Assembly (NCBI RefSeq): GCF_001632365.1
Contig: NW_024468642.1
Span: forward strand, 1-10,485
Length of the DNA: 10,485 nt
Source: Laetiporus sulphureus 93-53
Lineage: Eukaryota > Basidiomycota > Agaricomycetes > Polyporales > Laetiporaceae
Reading direction: 5' to 3'
The notes under the pieces are model-generated. The model saw only the letters and a list, made by a program, of their open reading frames with translations, did not search any database and was not told the origin of the DNA. Made by a program: the position numbers and the translations under genes. This document shows positions 1-8,671 of the stretch, piece by piece. Within the stretch, counting starts at the first letter, position 1. Each line of letters opens with the position of its first letter.

Positions 1-1050
1 TGGGAAAAGATGTGCATGGGCACTGGTGAAGTGGAAGCGTGTTCGTCTGCGCTAATCCCGGGCGCGATATGCACGGGAGGGCGCAACGGTCAGTGCGTTC
101 GTGTCAATGGTCGGGGTGGAGACTCGCATGCGTGCGCCACGCTATGACGGGGTGGGTCTTCAACGTTGAGACAGCGACCGTGCACTGTCTTGAAAGGCTG
201 GATTGGGGTTGGTTGAGCATGTAGGAAGCGTCGATGGTTGCATCGGACGCAGACGTTCGAGGGGGTACAGAAAGGGCAATTTGCGGACAGACTGAGCACA
301 CGCGCTGGCCGGTTCAGCCTCACGGTCGTCCTCGGCAATCACGCTAGTCGTCGACGGAGTTGACAGACACGGGGAGAGATTCGCACCCCGTCATCGCAAG
401 CCGGCCTCATGAGGGCATCACAGCGTCCGTCTAGAACGATGACATGGACGTGTCAGTGATTGCGCCAGACGTGGACATGCGATATCCACAAGACGGCGAG
501 GGAGCGTCTTGCAAAGCAGCAGTCTGGCTGCAGCCGGAGAACTGGCAGTGAGCGCGTCCACGTCAGCGGCCGAGGGGAGAGGGACGTATATATGATGAGA
601 TGGCTCGTTTAGACGAGTCCTAAATGCCGTGATGCGGTCGTGCTGCCTCAGAAAGATCGCATCCGTCGGACAGAGCGGTTTGGGAACACTGATGGCTAGC
701 GCCAAACACGGGCTTGGGAGAACCTACAGGACAGACCGCGCGAAGGACGGGGCGTGAACGTAGCGACCGTGCGCTGGGCAGCTGACAATCAGGATGGCCC
801 TGGGAAAAGCACTCTTGCAACGGCAGCGCGCTGTCTGAAAGATAGCTATGCATGTGAGTGATTGTGCCGAAAGTGGGCATGCGATACGCACACGATTCTT
901 GCAAAGAAACGGTGGGCCGGGGCCGGGAACTTGCAGTTGGTGTATCCGCATCAACATCCGAGTCAAGAGCAACCTCGGGCTGGAAATGCCAACTAGGCAC
1001 CTGACCTCGACATAGAAAGACCGCAGAATGGGCTGGGCGACGAACATGTC
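1..1050. repeat. Three diverged tandem copies of a unit of about 400 bases
   Basis: Several anchors recur in the same order with similar spacing. GCGATAT-CAC-type cores lie at 65-75, 479-489 and 881-891. TGGGAAAAG is at 1-9 and 801-809. AGAAAG-type cores near 268-274, 649-655 and 1013-1019, with CGGACAG at 284-290 and 667-673, mark the later part of each unit. The longest similar stretch joins about 420-590 with about 822-970, including GTGATTG, CATGCGATA, CTTGCAAAG and a GC-rich AACTGCAGT-like block. Copy zero is truncated by the window start. On the minus strand the core reads IACPRLAQSLT (copy one), IACPLSAQSLT (copy two) and a related IS-P-LAQT pattern (copy zero). No full gene is supported. 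Minus-strand ORFs at 620-1156 and 418-705 are open but match nothing I recognise. Confidence 0.5.
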
Positions 1051-1842
1051 TCGAATGCATTGGCCATGGGGTTGGAAAGCCGAGCATCGTAACAGCCCTG
1101 GACGACTGTGTTGAAGCTGTCGGCGCTACGCGTACTGGGTGGGAAAGGTCTCGCATCGTTTAGTGTGGTGAGTGGAACACGTCCGTCGTGGCGTCAGACA
1201 CAGGCACGGCGATGGTACATCTCGCGAATTCGGCAGTCTCATGCTGGCAAGCCGACTTTTGCGGCGCTCCTCTCGCGAGCGCGCTAAAGTCGTTAGTGAC
1301 TGTTCATACATATTTTCACTGCTCAATCGCATGAGGATGTTGATAACGTTGTGCGTTGGCGATCGAAACTGGCGATCGTGAATTATTGACCGAGCGCGGG
1401 AGGATGCGACCGGCTTTGTCAACGAGGACTCCACTACTTGATCGCTGCTCGATTCACGGGCTGAAAATATTGCAGGTGGCGAGAACGTGTCTATATACCA
1501 GGAGACGTGAGCGCAAGCCAGATGACCAATCGTTCTGTGCACTTACGGTTCGAGACGGTGCGAAACCGGGGCAGGAGATGCGGTCGGGCTTGCTTATGCA
1601 CACGCCGCACAATTACCGGAAACAAATTGGTCAGCAACAACGGGACATGAGCGGGACTCACCGAACATGGCCACGGTGAGTGAGAGGTGCGTGGACTCCA
1701 TGGCGGGCATTCAGGACCAGTGTAAAATGAGAGTGGAGGAGACGACAATGTGCATGTGAGGGGTGAGAAGGCAGATGTGAGGAGGGGAGAGGAGATGCGA
1801 GGGGGAGGCAGATAATGCCAGCCATTCTCAAGCTGTTCTCAC
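1051..1842. other. No gene supported; purine-rich tract at 1755-1812
   Basis: Short ORFs on both strands overlap each other with no codon bias, recognisable motif or convincing splice pattern. From about 1755 to 1812 the plus strand is almost only G and A (GTGAGG, GGAGAGGAGA, GAGGGGGAGG). The complementary strand is therefore CT-rich, as seen at many fungal promoters and transcript starts, but no gene start was linked to it. Confidence 0.4.
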
Positions 1843-2601
1843 CAGGCATGCCATATCACACAAGAAGTCTTCTGAACAGTCAGCAAGCAATGCTGCCGGT
1901 GCCATGCATTTTGCAATTGCAACTTCCTTGGGCCAGATCAACGTAAGCGAGAGAAGGTCACTAAACCGGCTCACCTGCACACTCTCAGCAAACTTGAAAT
2001 CAGGACGGATACTCGAAAGACTAGAGCATAGGCAGTATGGTTCACGGTGAGGAATGCGATTGCATGGATGTTTCGTTCGAGCACAAGCCATCACCATTGC
2101 GAGTGTAGAGACATGCGCTCGGCGCCTTGCTGCGTACTGCTCCAACGAGCTTCTCGAATGGTCCATGACTCGAGAGCAGTCTCACGAGAGTCAATAGAAG
2201 GCAGTTCAGATGTAAGTGTACATGCAGGAGGAATAAGTGCAATGTGCCGAGGTTGGGCCTCCTCCGTGCAGACTCGGGCCAGTTCATTAATGAACACCAA
2301 TTGTGGCTCTTGAGATGCACCAGAAGTCATCCGAAGTTGTACGTATATTAATGATCAGACCTTGAAGAACCAAGAAGGCCGGGCATCAAGGGAAAACGCA
2401 CCCACGAGATTGCCTTCGCGCGACCAGACAGCCATCGGATTGATGGATCGCGCACTGATCTGCAACGTTTCCTGTCACGCGTCACTCACCGATGGGCCCA
2501 GAATCGACGAACCGAGCTGAGCTGACTGGGTCGACAAGTTCATCCGGAGGAAGCTCGGAGTTCGCAATGTCGGCGTGGGTGCGGCCAATTGAAATTAAAC
2601 C
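1843..2601 (-). CDS. Tentative unrecognised spliced gene fragment
   Basis: Four exon-like blocks on the minus strand join in compatible phase: 2601-2490, 2308-2095, 2020-1975 and 1926-1843, with introns of 181, 74 and 48 bases (donors GTGAGT, GTGATG, GTGAGC; acceptors CAAG, CTAG, CAAG). A further GTGAGA donor follows at 1842. The product would be about 152 residues with an ordinary soluble-protein composition, for example THADIANSELPPDELVDP, PQLVFINELARVC and SSIRPDFKFAESVQ. I recognise no family. The first intron is long for this genome and itself contains an open stretch (2459-2361, including NPMAVWSREGNLVGAF), so an extra exon is possible but would need an unusually short or weak-donor intron. 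Neither a start codon nor a stop codon is fixed. The fragment may be part of a larger or degraded gene. Confidence 0.27.
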
Positions 2602-2905
2602 CTACCCTGGAACGGAAGTGAGAACCTGTCAGATTTGGAACCCCGCTATGGTGGCGGTGGCACCCTCTAGGCTTGGGCTTATCTCCTGCACAGCTCAGCT
2701 GTACACCGGCCTGGTATGAGATGATCTGTCAAGCTCCATGTCCCGTGCCACTCTGACCAGCATTGTGCAAGACTGTGCAGGTGATGCATAGGTAACCAGT
2801 CAAAGAGCTGTAATTTCAATTTGTGCCGGCGATTTTCACATCAATGAGAATCATATCAGACAACGCATCTGAGCAGAGTCATCCAGAAAGAAAGAAGACG
2901 ACACG
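2602..2905. other. No gene supported
   Basis: The minus strand has an open stretch near 2625-2710 with a few coding-like codons that could be another exon of the fragment at 1843-2601. No acceptor and donor pair in phase was found. Nothing else stands out. Confidence 0.25.
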
Positions 2906-3031
2906 GCATGGTAGATAACAGTGATATTCTGATGCGAACTTTACTGCAGCCCATCAGAATATGAAACGAGATGCCGGTGCATCCATGAGAGTCGGATTCC
3001 ATCCAGAACATCTCTGAGAGGTCTACCATGC
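2906..3031. repeat. Inverted repeats: perfect 11-base hairpin plus outer 10-base arms
   Basis: ATATTCTGATG at 2924-2934 is perfectly complementary to CATCAGAATAT at 2952-2962, leaving a 17-base loop. Outside it, GCATGGTAGA at 2906-2915 pairs perfectly with TCTACCATGC at 3022-3031. The two pairs are not concentric, so they are not one simple cruciform. They may be remains of a small inverted-repeat element or coincidental. No target-site duplication was identified. Confidence 0.6.
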
Positions 3032-3099
3032 AATGCCACCCTCTATGACAAATTTGAGAGTGATCTGACACATTGTTCACGCCCATTCCTGTGAACACT

Positions 3100-3155
3100 T
3101 TTTACCCCGCACCTCTTCCTCCCTCTCAGCTTTTTCCTCCCTGTTCCTCCATACC
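3100..3155 (+). promoter_or_regulatory. Pyrimidine-rich tract, possible core promoter or leader
   Basis: An almost pure C/T run (CCTCTTCCTCCCTCTC, TTTTTCCTCCCTGTTCCTCC) ends just before an ATG at 3156. CT-rich tracts just upstream of start codons are common in filamentous fungi. The tract could also be a simple-sequence region with no promoter role. Confidence 0.3.
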
Positions 3156-3275
3156 ATGCTCCCCCTATTGTATAAGCTCGGATCCTTGCTGGGATGGCTC
3201 ACCTGTGTCTGTCATGGTGGCCCTGACCATGCAAGCTCTACACGGGCTCGAGATCTCCAAGTTCAAGAAATGTAG
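3156..3275 (+). CDS. Possible 39-residue ORF after the CT-rich tract
   Basis: The ATG at 3156 (context ATACC before it) follows the CT-rich tract directly. It opens a 39-codon frame with a hydrophobic start (MLPLLYKLGSLLGWLTCVC) resembling a signal peptide or single membrane segment, ending at TAG. It could be a first exon, since many GT dinucleotides lie inside it, or a chance ORF. No homology was recognised. Confidence 0.15.
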   Translation: MLPLLYKLGSLLGWLTCVCHGGPDHASSTRARDLQVQEM

Positions 3276-3708
3276 AGCGTCGGACCAGTGAGCGTGTTGC
3301 TGCGGTGCACCAGTCAGTCTCAGAGGTAAGTGGTATATCTAACGGTCTTAGGAGCCCGGTAAAGTGCGAGTAGTAATGACTGAGTTGGGACGCGTCAAGG
3401 GCGCATTGAGACAAAGGCGCTCGACGTGCAATGTCATCACGTGAGCGCGAGAGGATGGGATGTTCTCTGGCTGGCGGCTCAACGTTGGCTCATTTCTTCA
3501 CGCCATGCAACCATTGCGTGCTCGGCTGCTTGTGCCCACTTACTCCCAGATCAACGCACTTCTCCCTTCGCAGCCGCTTGCTCACACATCATCGCAGTTT
3601 CGTGGGCTTGAGATTGATTATTCATGTTCTGTATCGCCATCTCCACAGTCCGGAGTCCGGGGATTCTTCTTCATATGCATGGCCGCAGCTTGAGCATACG
3701 TATTTTGT
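3276..3708. other. No gene supported
   Basis: Three overlapping plus-strand ORFs of 61 to 93 codons (3426-3712) occupy the same bases in different frames, with Ser/His/Leu-rich translations and no motif or codon bias. None is favoured. No repeat or RNA structure was noticed. Confidence 0.3.
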
Positions 3709-4017
3709 ATGAAAGTGCGAGTCCTACTAGTCATTGCTGGGCTGATAAACCCGTCCGGACTGACAAAATTTCATATGCGTTTGCATAGTGATTGTTTATC
3801 ATGCGATGACGTCTTCTGCACAGCACAATCTCATGGACATCCTTGGCAGCTCAAAATCCACCGTTGCACGATTTATGCCTCTGCAAACTCGGGTCTCGAC
3901 ACGGCCATCATGCTACGCCGATACGACATGGACATATGCATGGGCTCACCTGGCAGCATAATTATGCGTGAGTCTCGCGCTGCGGTCGTCTTCGCCAATT
4001 TTCAGTGCCTAATCTGA
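3709..4017 (+). CDS. Weak hypothetical ORF, 102 aa
   Basis: An ATG at 3709 opens a 102-codon frame that starts with a short hydrophobic stretch (MKVRVLLVIAGLIN) and carries six cysteines afterwards, a superficial resemblance to small secreted fungal proteins. Third positions are mixed, without the GC bias seen in the confident gene. No splice support and no family recognised. Chance is the likelier explanation. Confidence 0.15.
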   Translation: MKVRVLLVIAGLINPSGLTKFHMRLHSDCLSCDDVFCTAQSHGHPWQLKIHRCTIYASANSGLDTAIMLRRYDMDICMGSPGSIIMRESRAAVVFANFQCLI

Positions 4018-4500
4018 AACGATCGCATACCCCGGTGACCTGCGGCCTTCGGAGGTGTTTGCCCTGCCCACCACGCATCTTTTAGAATGGATGGCCTTTG
4101 CACTCGGCATTCTATGCAGTTATACACATTGCCAGCAGGCAAGTCCTTCATTTGCACTCATCTTTAATTTGTTAAACAAGAGTGCCCGACTGCAGGTCTT
4201 TCAGCGTCGAAGCTAATGAGTTAGGCAAGCATTCGCGTTTAGATATCGACAGCCCTTACCATTCATCATGTGACGCGGCTATCATGGCGTCGATGAAGGG
4301 TCATTTGCAGCAGCATCATGCGGATTAAACAGCACAAGGAGGCCAGATGATGGGGGAGCGTCAGTGGAGAAAACTAGCCTGGCCTGTGATGGGGTAAGAG
4401 CATGAATCAGCAAAACAGTCCGTGATTTCCATAGATATCATGCAGCGGGTGATGCAATGAGAACTTAGAAGAGCGAAGAGGACAAAGAGATGGGTGTCGG
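4018..4500. other. No gene supported
   Basis: Relatively AT-rich intergenic-like sequence. A minus-strand ORF (4657-4361) overlaps the tandem repeat beginning at 4501 and has no motif. No tRNA, terminator or promoter was recognised. Confidence 0.3.
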
Positions 4501-4663
4501 GAACGACCCTGGACGGCCGATGAACGCAGCACGAGGAACGCAAGGGCACAGGTCGAGAGAGGGGACATGGAAATATGCCAAACAGATGAGAACGACCCTG
4601 GACAGCCGATGAATGCAGCACGAGGAGCACAAGGGCATAGGTCGAGGGAGGGAACATGGAAAT
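4501..4663. repeat. Two-copy tandem repeat, 89-base period
   Basis: Copy one is 4501-4574 and copy two is 4590-4663, 74 aligned bases each with no gaps and 67 identical. All seven differences are transitions. Three turn a CG dinucleotide of copy one into CA or TG in copy two. No gene is recognised across it on either strand. The copies are separated by 15 bases, so this is not a microsatellite or a CRISPR-like array. Confidence 0.9.
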
Positions 4664-4933
4664 GCTGGTAGACTTCTGCTAAGGATTGTTAGTAGGTGGT
4701 AGAAGGGGTTGGAATGGAACTAGTTTGGTCGGCAATGAATCATGGCCTATCTCGGCTGTAAGTGCTCTCTGAACAAATTGAAAACAAACCCAGCATCCTT
4801 GGGCTCTTCGTCCCTTTCCTGCTCTGCACACTGCCCTCTCTCCAACATTTTCAACGGTTGCATGCGCACACTCACACACACCAGGCTACCACGTGAGCGA
4901 TTTCTCAATTGCTGATAAATGACACACCGTGAG
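4664..4933. other. Probable 3' flank of the serine-rich gene
   Basis: The minus-strand frame of the serine-rich ORF stays open to about 4747 if read without splicing, but codon bias falls off after 5025. The interval is therefore more likely 3' untranslated or intergenic. No clear polyadenylation signal was recognised. Confidence 0.25.
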
Positions 4934-5554
4934 CTATGTAACTGAAGGGCTGATGCTCGCATCGTTAGACCGGTACCTCCAACTCCCATGCAAATAGTCC
5001 AGCTGCGTGGCCTTCCGCGCGTACCTTGCTGCTCTTTCGACGGTCTCAGAGAGTCGAACGGAGAAGATCGTACATCTGTGAGGTCGTTCGCGCTCGCGTT
5101 TTCATGTCCATTCGTATTCCGTCGCTGGCCAGGGTGGAGCCTCCACAGCAGATGCGACAGCCCCGACGCCAACCGGGCCGTCTCAGACCGCCGAAACAAA
5201 CCCGGACGCCTCGTCTGCCCGAACGCGCTCCGCGACGAGTTCGACGTATCCACAGAAACGAGCTCCGGGCGCGACATGTACATGCTCGGGCTCGACGCAG
5301 AGTTCGCGAGCATGGGCCCGTCACCGAACGCGATGCCGCTATCAGTGCTGTTGCTCGTCGCCTCCGTATTCAGCGGAGCCGGCCCTCGCTCACCCTGGTT
5401 CTCCATCAACGGGTCCTCCACGGAGCTGCCTGCCTCCGATTGACCTCTGTGCAATTTTTCAGCGGTGCGGCACATCAGGCGAGACTGCGGGTCAGGTGGA
5501 TGCTCACCGGTACACGACCACCTCCTGCTCTCCCGGCTCCTTCAGATACCGGTG
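4934..5554 (-). CDS. Hypothetical serine-rich protein, 5' end unresolved
   Basis: Not recognised. Proposed exons on the minus strand are 5554-5508, 5446-5025 and 4941-4934, joined by introns of 61 bases (GTGAGC...CACAG) and 83 bases (GTACGC...TTCAG, with a CTAAC branch-like site). Phases agree at both joints, and the model ends in VT then TAG. The first exon reads HRYLKEPGEQEVVVYR with 13 of 15 third positions G or C, as expected for coding DNA here. The long middle exon encodes about 140 residues rich in Ser, Asn, Thr and Arg, with GC-rich third positions up to about 5025 and a more AT-rich reading beyond. It has no membrane segment or known domain and looks like a disordered or regulatory tail. 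Upstream the frame meets TAG at an acceptor-like CATTAG, so a 5' exon is missing from the model. An alternative is an unspliced ORF at 5475-4747 (242 codons). Same orientation as the MFS gene and downstream of it. Confidence 0.4.
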
Positions 5555-5628
5555 CTAATGATGACATTATTGGATGGTATCTACTCCAAAAGACCACTCT
5601 ATGCATAAACGCAGCCATGACAAGAATG

Positions 5629-5831
5629 CTAGTAATCTATATGTGACCATGCGACAAGAATCAGTGCGTGCTTAGTGTACAGTTTTGCTATCCTTCCTAT
5701 GGGAGCGGCGGTGGAGACAAAACCTAGTGTGCGTCCCCGCATGACGCTCGGCCGCCTAGTGTTGGTGATGACAGGTGGGGACGACCACCTCGGGTTAGAC
5801 GGAGCGTTGTCCCAAGACAGCGGTCTCGCCA
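5629..5831 (-). other. Interval downstream of the MFS stop, coding-like but unassigned
   Basis: The MFS stop TGA (5834-5832) overlaps an ATG (5832-5830) in another frame. That frame stays open to TAG at 5631-5629 (67 residues). Its first 32 or so codons use mostly G or C in third position, then the bias fades. It could be a 5' exon of the serine-rich gene at 4934-5554, a read-through or alternatively spliced MFS tail, or chance. The MFS C-terminus ending at 5832 already fits the family, so the extension is not needed. No convincing donor was found that would link it to the exon at 5554. Confidence 0.2.
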
Positions 5832-8159
5832 TCAGATATGCATGACCTGCGAAGCTATCTTGCTGCGTGCACGGATCGCTGGGCCCTTGAAGAACAACAC
5901 CTGCAGCAACCAATGAACAAAGCAATCCCACTACACAGCGAAGGACGATACTCACAAACGGGATCGGGATCATGACCACTGCGATGAGCGCGAACAGCGT
6001 GTTCGCCCAGTGGTACGTCAGCCTGGCAAACATCTGTGTCGTGAACATCGGGAACGCCATGCCCATCAGGTTCCGGAAGAGACTCTGGCCGGCGAGCGCG
6101 GATGACGCGAACGTGCCGTAGCTACAATCGAAAGCAATTGGTGAGCGGAGAGGTGGTAGGGACATTGAAAGAGGTACGTACCAGTCCGCAAGATAGGTGA
6201 ACACGGCGAGGTAGATGATGAACAGTGCCCACATGATGAGCTGCAGCGAGCTAGGGGTGAGGATCCGCTAGTCCGCAACGGAATGGCGGCGTACGTACAA
6301 CAATGCCGATCGCCGGAGCGATCCAGTACACCTGAGTGTACGTCGACCAGGCGAAGATGAACATGCCAATCGGGAAGAGGATGGCGGCTGCCATTGGCGC
6401 ATACAGCCGCGCTTCTGGTCCTCGAGTGGCAACGTTTTTACTGTGCAACGGCGACTGTGGGCTAAGCTCATCGTTTAAATTCACAACAGCATGACGTACC
6501 TATACATCTTCTCCTGAATCACATTCGTGCACAAGCCAAGCATGGCACCTATCCTGTGAGTAGTTCAAGTTGTGAGTAGTTGAACACCTCTGTCGAGCTA
6601 GACCACGTACGTAATGGTGATGAACGCCGAACCCTCCTCGCCCGCGTTGAAGTGATGCAGTGTTCGGAAGACGGGACCAATGGCCCTAGGCGACATTATA
6701 GTCAGTCTGGCATTCCACCGATCAGGGAGAACGTGACCCACTCTATCATGACGTAAAGGATTCCCCATGCGAATCCGACCCACAACTGCATATCAAATGG
6801 TGATCAGCAGAGCTAGAAGGCAGAGAAGTCTCACAACGCACCGTGAAGCTCGCAATCACAGGCTCAGTCAATAGCAGATCTAACACGTGAATCTTGGCGT
6901 AAGCGAACAGCACCTTCGTCGCATGGGAAAGATCTACTCACAGATCGGACGCGTGCAGGAGATATAGATGAGTGTACCCAGCGACGCACGCTCGTCCTCA
7001 ATACGCGCACGGATTCTCTTGTCACTGGTTTCCTTGCGCATCTTTTTCGCCAACCGCACCAGCAGCACCGACGCACGCGTCTCCTTCATAAAAATCGGCA
7101 CAGCGACCACGAACACGCCCGTGAAGCTAAAATGCAAAGAGCTTCAGGAATAGAAGCATGGAGAATAGGGAGGATACTACCATACATAGCATGTATCCAC
7201 TGAATCCAGCGCCATTCGAGGTGCGGGTTCTGCTCGATCCAGCCGGAGGCAAGGCACCCAACGCCGGTTGCGCCGATGGCAGCAGCGGCGAAGGAAGCCA
7301 TTGCTACACCACGTCTACAAAGGAGCGTCGCGCTCAGTATGTTGTAAGCGCACGCCAGTGAAATGGGACGCACTCTCGTGTAGAGAAGATGTCAGCGACG
7401 GTGCCGCCCACCATGGTCGAACCCGTTGAACCAAAGGCGCCTGCAAAGAAACGCGCTATTAGGATTGTTTGAATGTTCTTGCCGCTGAAATCATCTTAAG
7501 CATCGATGATTACGAGTCGAGCCACAACGGTACTCACACTGCCGTAGCAATGGTGAAAAGCAGGAAACCAATCCCACTGCACAGATACAATGGCTGTCTA
7601 CCGAACTCTTCGCTGAATGACGCGGTGACAAGAGGCACTACACCAAATCCAAGACAATATAGTGAGATGCCGAGAGTAGCCTGGAAATCCGTGCAATTCA
7701 GATCGCGCGTCATTGACGTGAAACCGAGCGCGTATGATCCCGAAGAGGATGCTGAATAAGCTGTCAGCATGCAATACGTTTATTGCTGGAAGCAATCCAC
7801 TCACCGACAAGGACGGAGAACAGGCACGCGGTGAGCAGGATTGCCTGCTTCCGCGCCGGAGAAAAGTTCGCAGGATCCTGCTTGTCGCCCTTCTCGAACT
7901 CGATATAGAGAGGTTCCAGGGAAAAGTCCTCCGACTTTTCCTTTTCATGCAAGCCCTCCTTGTGCAAATGGTGATCGCGATGGTGGATGTAGTCTTCGAG
8001 CTGCTGTACATAGCTCTCGTCGAGGACCTCGTTGTCCGGTCTGTCTGCGGGAGCAAGGTGGGGGTCCACGGGTTCCGCGACGTCCTCAAGGCTCCGGAGG
8101 ACGACGTGGTTCACATTCTCCTCAGCAAGGGTGGCCTCTTCGTCGCGCGAGCGAGTCAT
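5832..8159 (-). CDS. MFS transporter, polyamine-transporter-like (DHA1 type), 13 exons, 546 aa
   Basis: Membrane transporter of the major facilitator superfamily, expected in the plasma or vacuolar membrane and driven by proton exchange. Exons on the minus strand are 8159-7805, 7751-7538, 7484-7374, 7314-7186, 7126-6942, 6879-6842, 6785-6742, 6685-6611, 6553-6500, 6440-6299, 6240-6182, 6121-5956 and 5900-5832. They sum to 1641 bases and keep one open frame of 546 residues. Residues 1-103 are a hydrophilic, acidic and His-rich cytosolic tail. Two six-helix bundles follow, separated by a basic loop at about 284-318. Visible hallmarks are a motif-A variant SEEFGRQP (165-172), the helix-4 motif ARFFAGAFGS (200-209), FNAGEEG (371-377), RGPEARLY near 408-415, and ADCYGTFASSALAGQ from 467. 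These match the fungal polyamine/drug transporter branch. The ATG at 8159 has G at -3. An upstream in-frame ATG at 8270 was not chosen because a TATA-like box lies between the two. The product is full length with no broken key motif. The substrate cannot be read from sequence. Confidence 0.94.
5901..7804 (-). other. Twelve short spliceosomal introns within the MFS gene
   Basis: Introns on the minus strand are 7804-7752, 7537-7485, 7373-7315, 7185-7127, 6941-6880, 6841-6786, 6741-6686, 6610-6554, 6499-6441, 6298-6241, 6181-6122 and 5955-5901, that is 53 to 62 bases each. Donors are GTGAGT (four), GTACGT (four), GTGCGT (two), GTATGG and GTGGGT; all acceptors end in AG. Each junction was fixed by requiring an unbroken frame that restores conserved MFS residues. 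The first acceptor has an in-frame alternative at 7761 (three extra residues, 44-base intron). The 53-base version is preferred because a CTGAC branch-like site then lies about 12 bases before the acceptor. Such small, uniform introns are typical of basidiomycetes. Confidence 0.88.
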
Positions 8160-8214
8160 GGCGGGGAGGATAGCGGGGAGATGGTGCCTAGGAGCATGCC
8201 CTGAGATGGATGAG

Positions 8215-8220
8215 TTTATA
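8215..8220 (-). promoter_or_regulatory. TATA-like box of the MFS gene
   Basis: The minus strand reads GATATAAAC here, placing TATAAA about 56 bases upstream of the chosen ATG at 8159. This would put transcription start near 8190 and leave a short leader. The position is the main sequence reason for preferring the ATG at 8159 over the in-frame ATG at 8270. No upstream activator site was recognised. Confidence 0.5.
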
Positions 8221-8671
8221 TCGCGCCATGCTTGCCGTGCAGATTCATGATATGATACCCCACGGAGCACACCTTAGATGCCGTGTCGGAGCACCTCCTT
8301 TTCCGCATTGCTGGTAGCTCGCAGAGCTCGGCGCGCTCCTCTCGGACAAGAGGTGGGCGATCAGCAGAGGTGCGTTCAGCCGCGACCGCTCGGTCTCCCA
8401 GTCGCAAACGCGCAGGCCGTCTTGTTTGCCTTCTCCAGCACAAGGTGCCCGTTTGTGTCAGGGCGACGGAGGTGGTGCAGAGTTGACGAGGTATTAAAGA
8501 CCGTGGACATTTGCCGATGCACGACCAGGTACGCCTTGCAGTGGACTCTTCGTGCATGCAGAGGATGCTCACCTGTGTCTGGCTATACTGCACTGTCCGT
8601 AGCTGCTCGTACTCACCTGCACCCGCCGCGCGTGTCTGTTCTTCACCCAGTGCACATCAACCTCGCGCGCC
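8221..8671. other. Upstream region of the MFS gene; no gene supported
   Basis: Beyond the TATA-like box, minus-strand and plus-strand ORFs of similar length overlap (8593-8216 minus, 8278-8685 plus). Both are Arg/Ser/Cys-rich, as expected from GC-rich noncoding DNA. It may hold the shared upstream region between the transporter and the decayed gene on the plus strand. Confidence 0.3.

Noticed and set aside
620..1156. Minus-strand ORF of 178 codons in the left repeat region
   Set aside because: Low-quality composition, no domain, and equally open overlapping frames. Its length is explained by GC-rich repeat sequence without stops rather than by a recognisable gene.
4501..4663. Possible CRISPR-like or regulatory array
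   Set aside because: Only two copies, long repeat, 15-base spacer, fungal context. It is a simple tandem duplication.
5030..5050. Short tRNA B-box-like string on the minus strand (CGTTCGACTCT)
   Set aside because: It sits inside the serine-rich coding exon and has no matching A box or cloverleaf.
4988..5646. Plus-strand ORFs of 151 and 206 codons opposite the serine-rich gene
   Set aside because: They are antisense shadows: the Arg/Pro-rich reading arises from the GC-rich third positions of the minus-strand exon.
8160..8270. N-terminal extension of the MFS protein from the in-frame ATG at 8270
   Set aside because: A TATA-like box lies inside it at 8215-8220, and the ATG at 8159 has a good context and gives a normal tail length.
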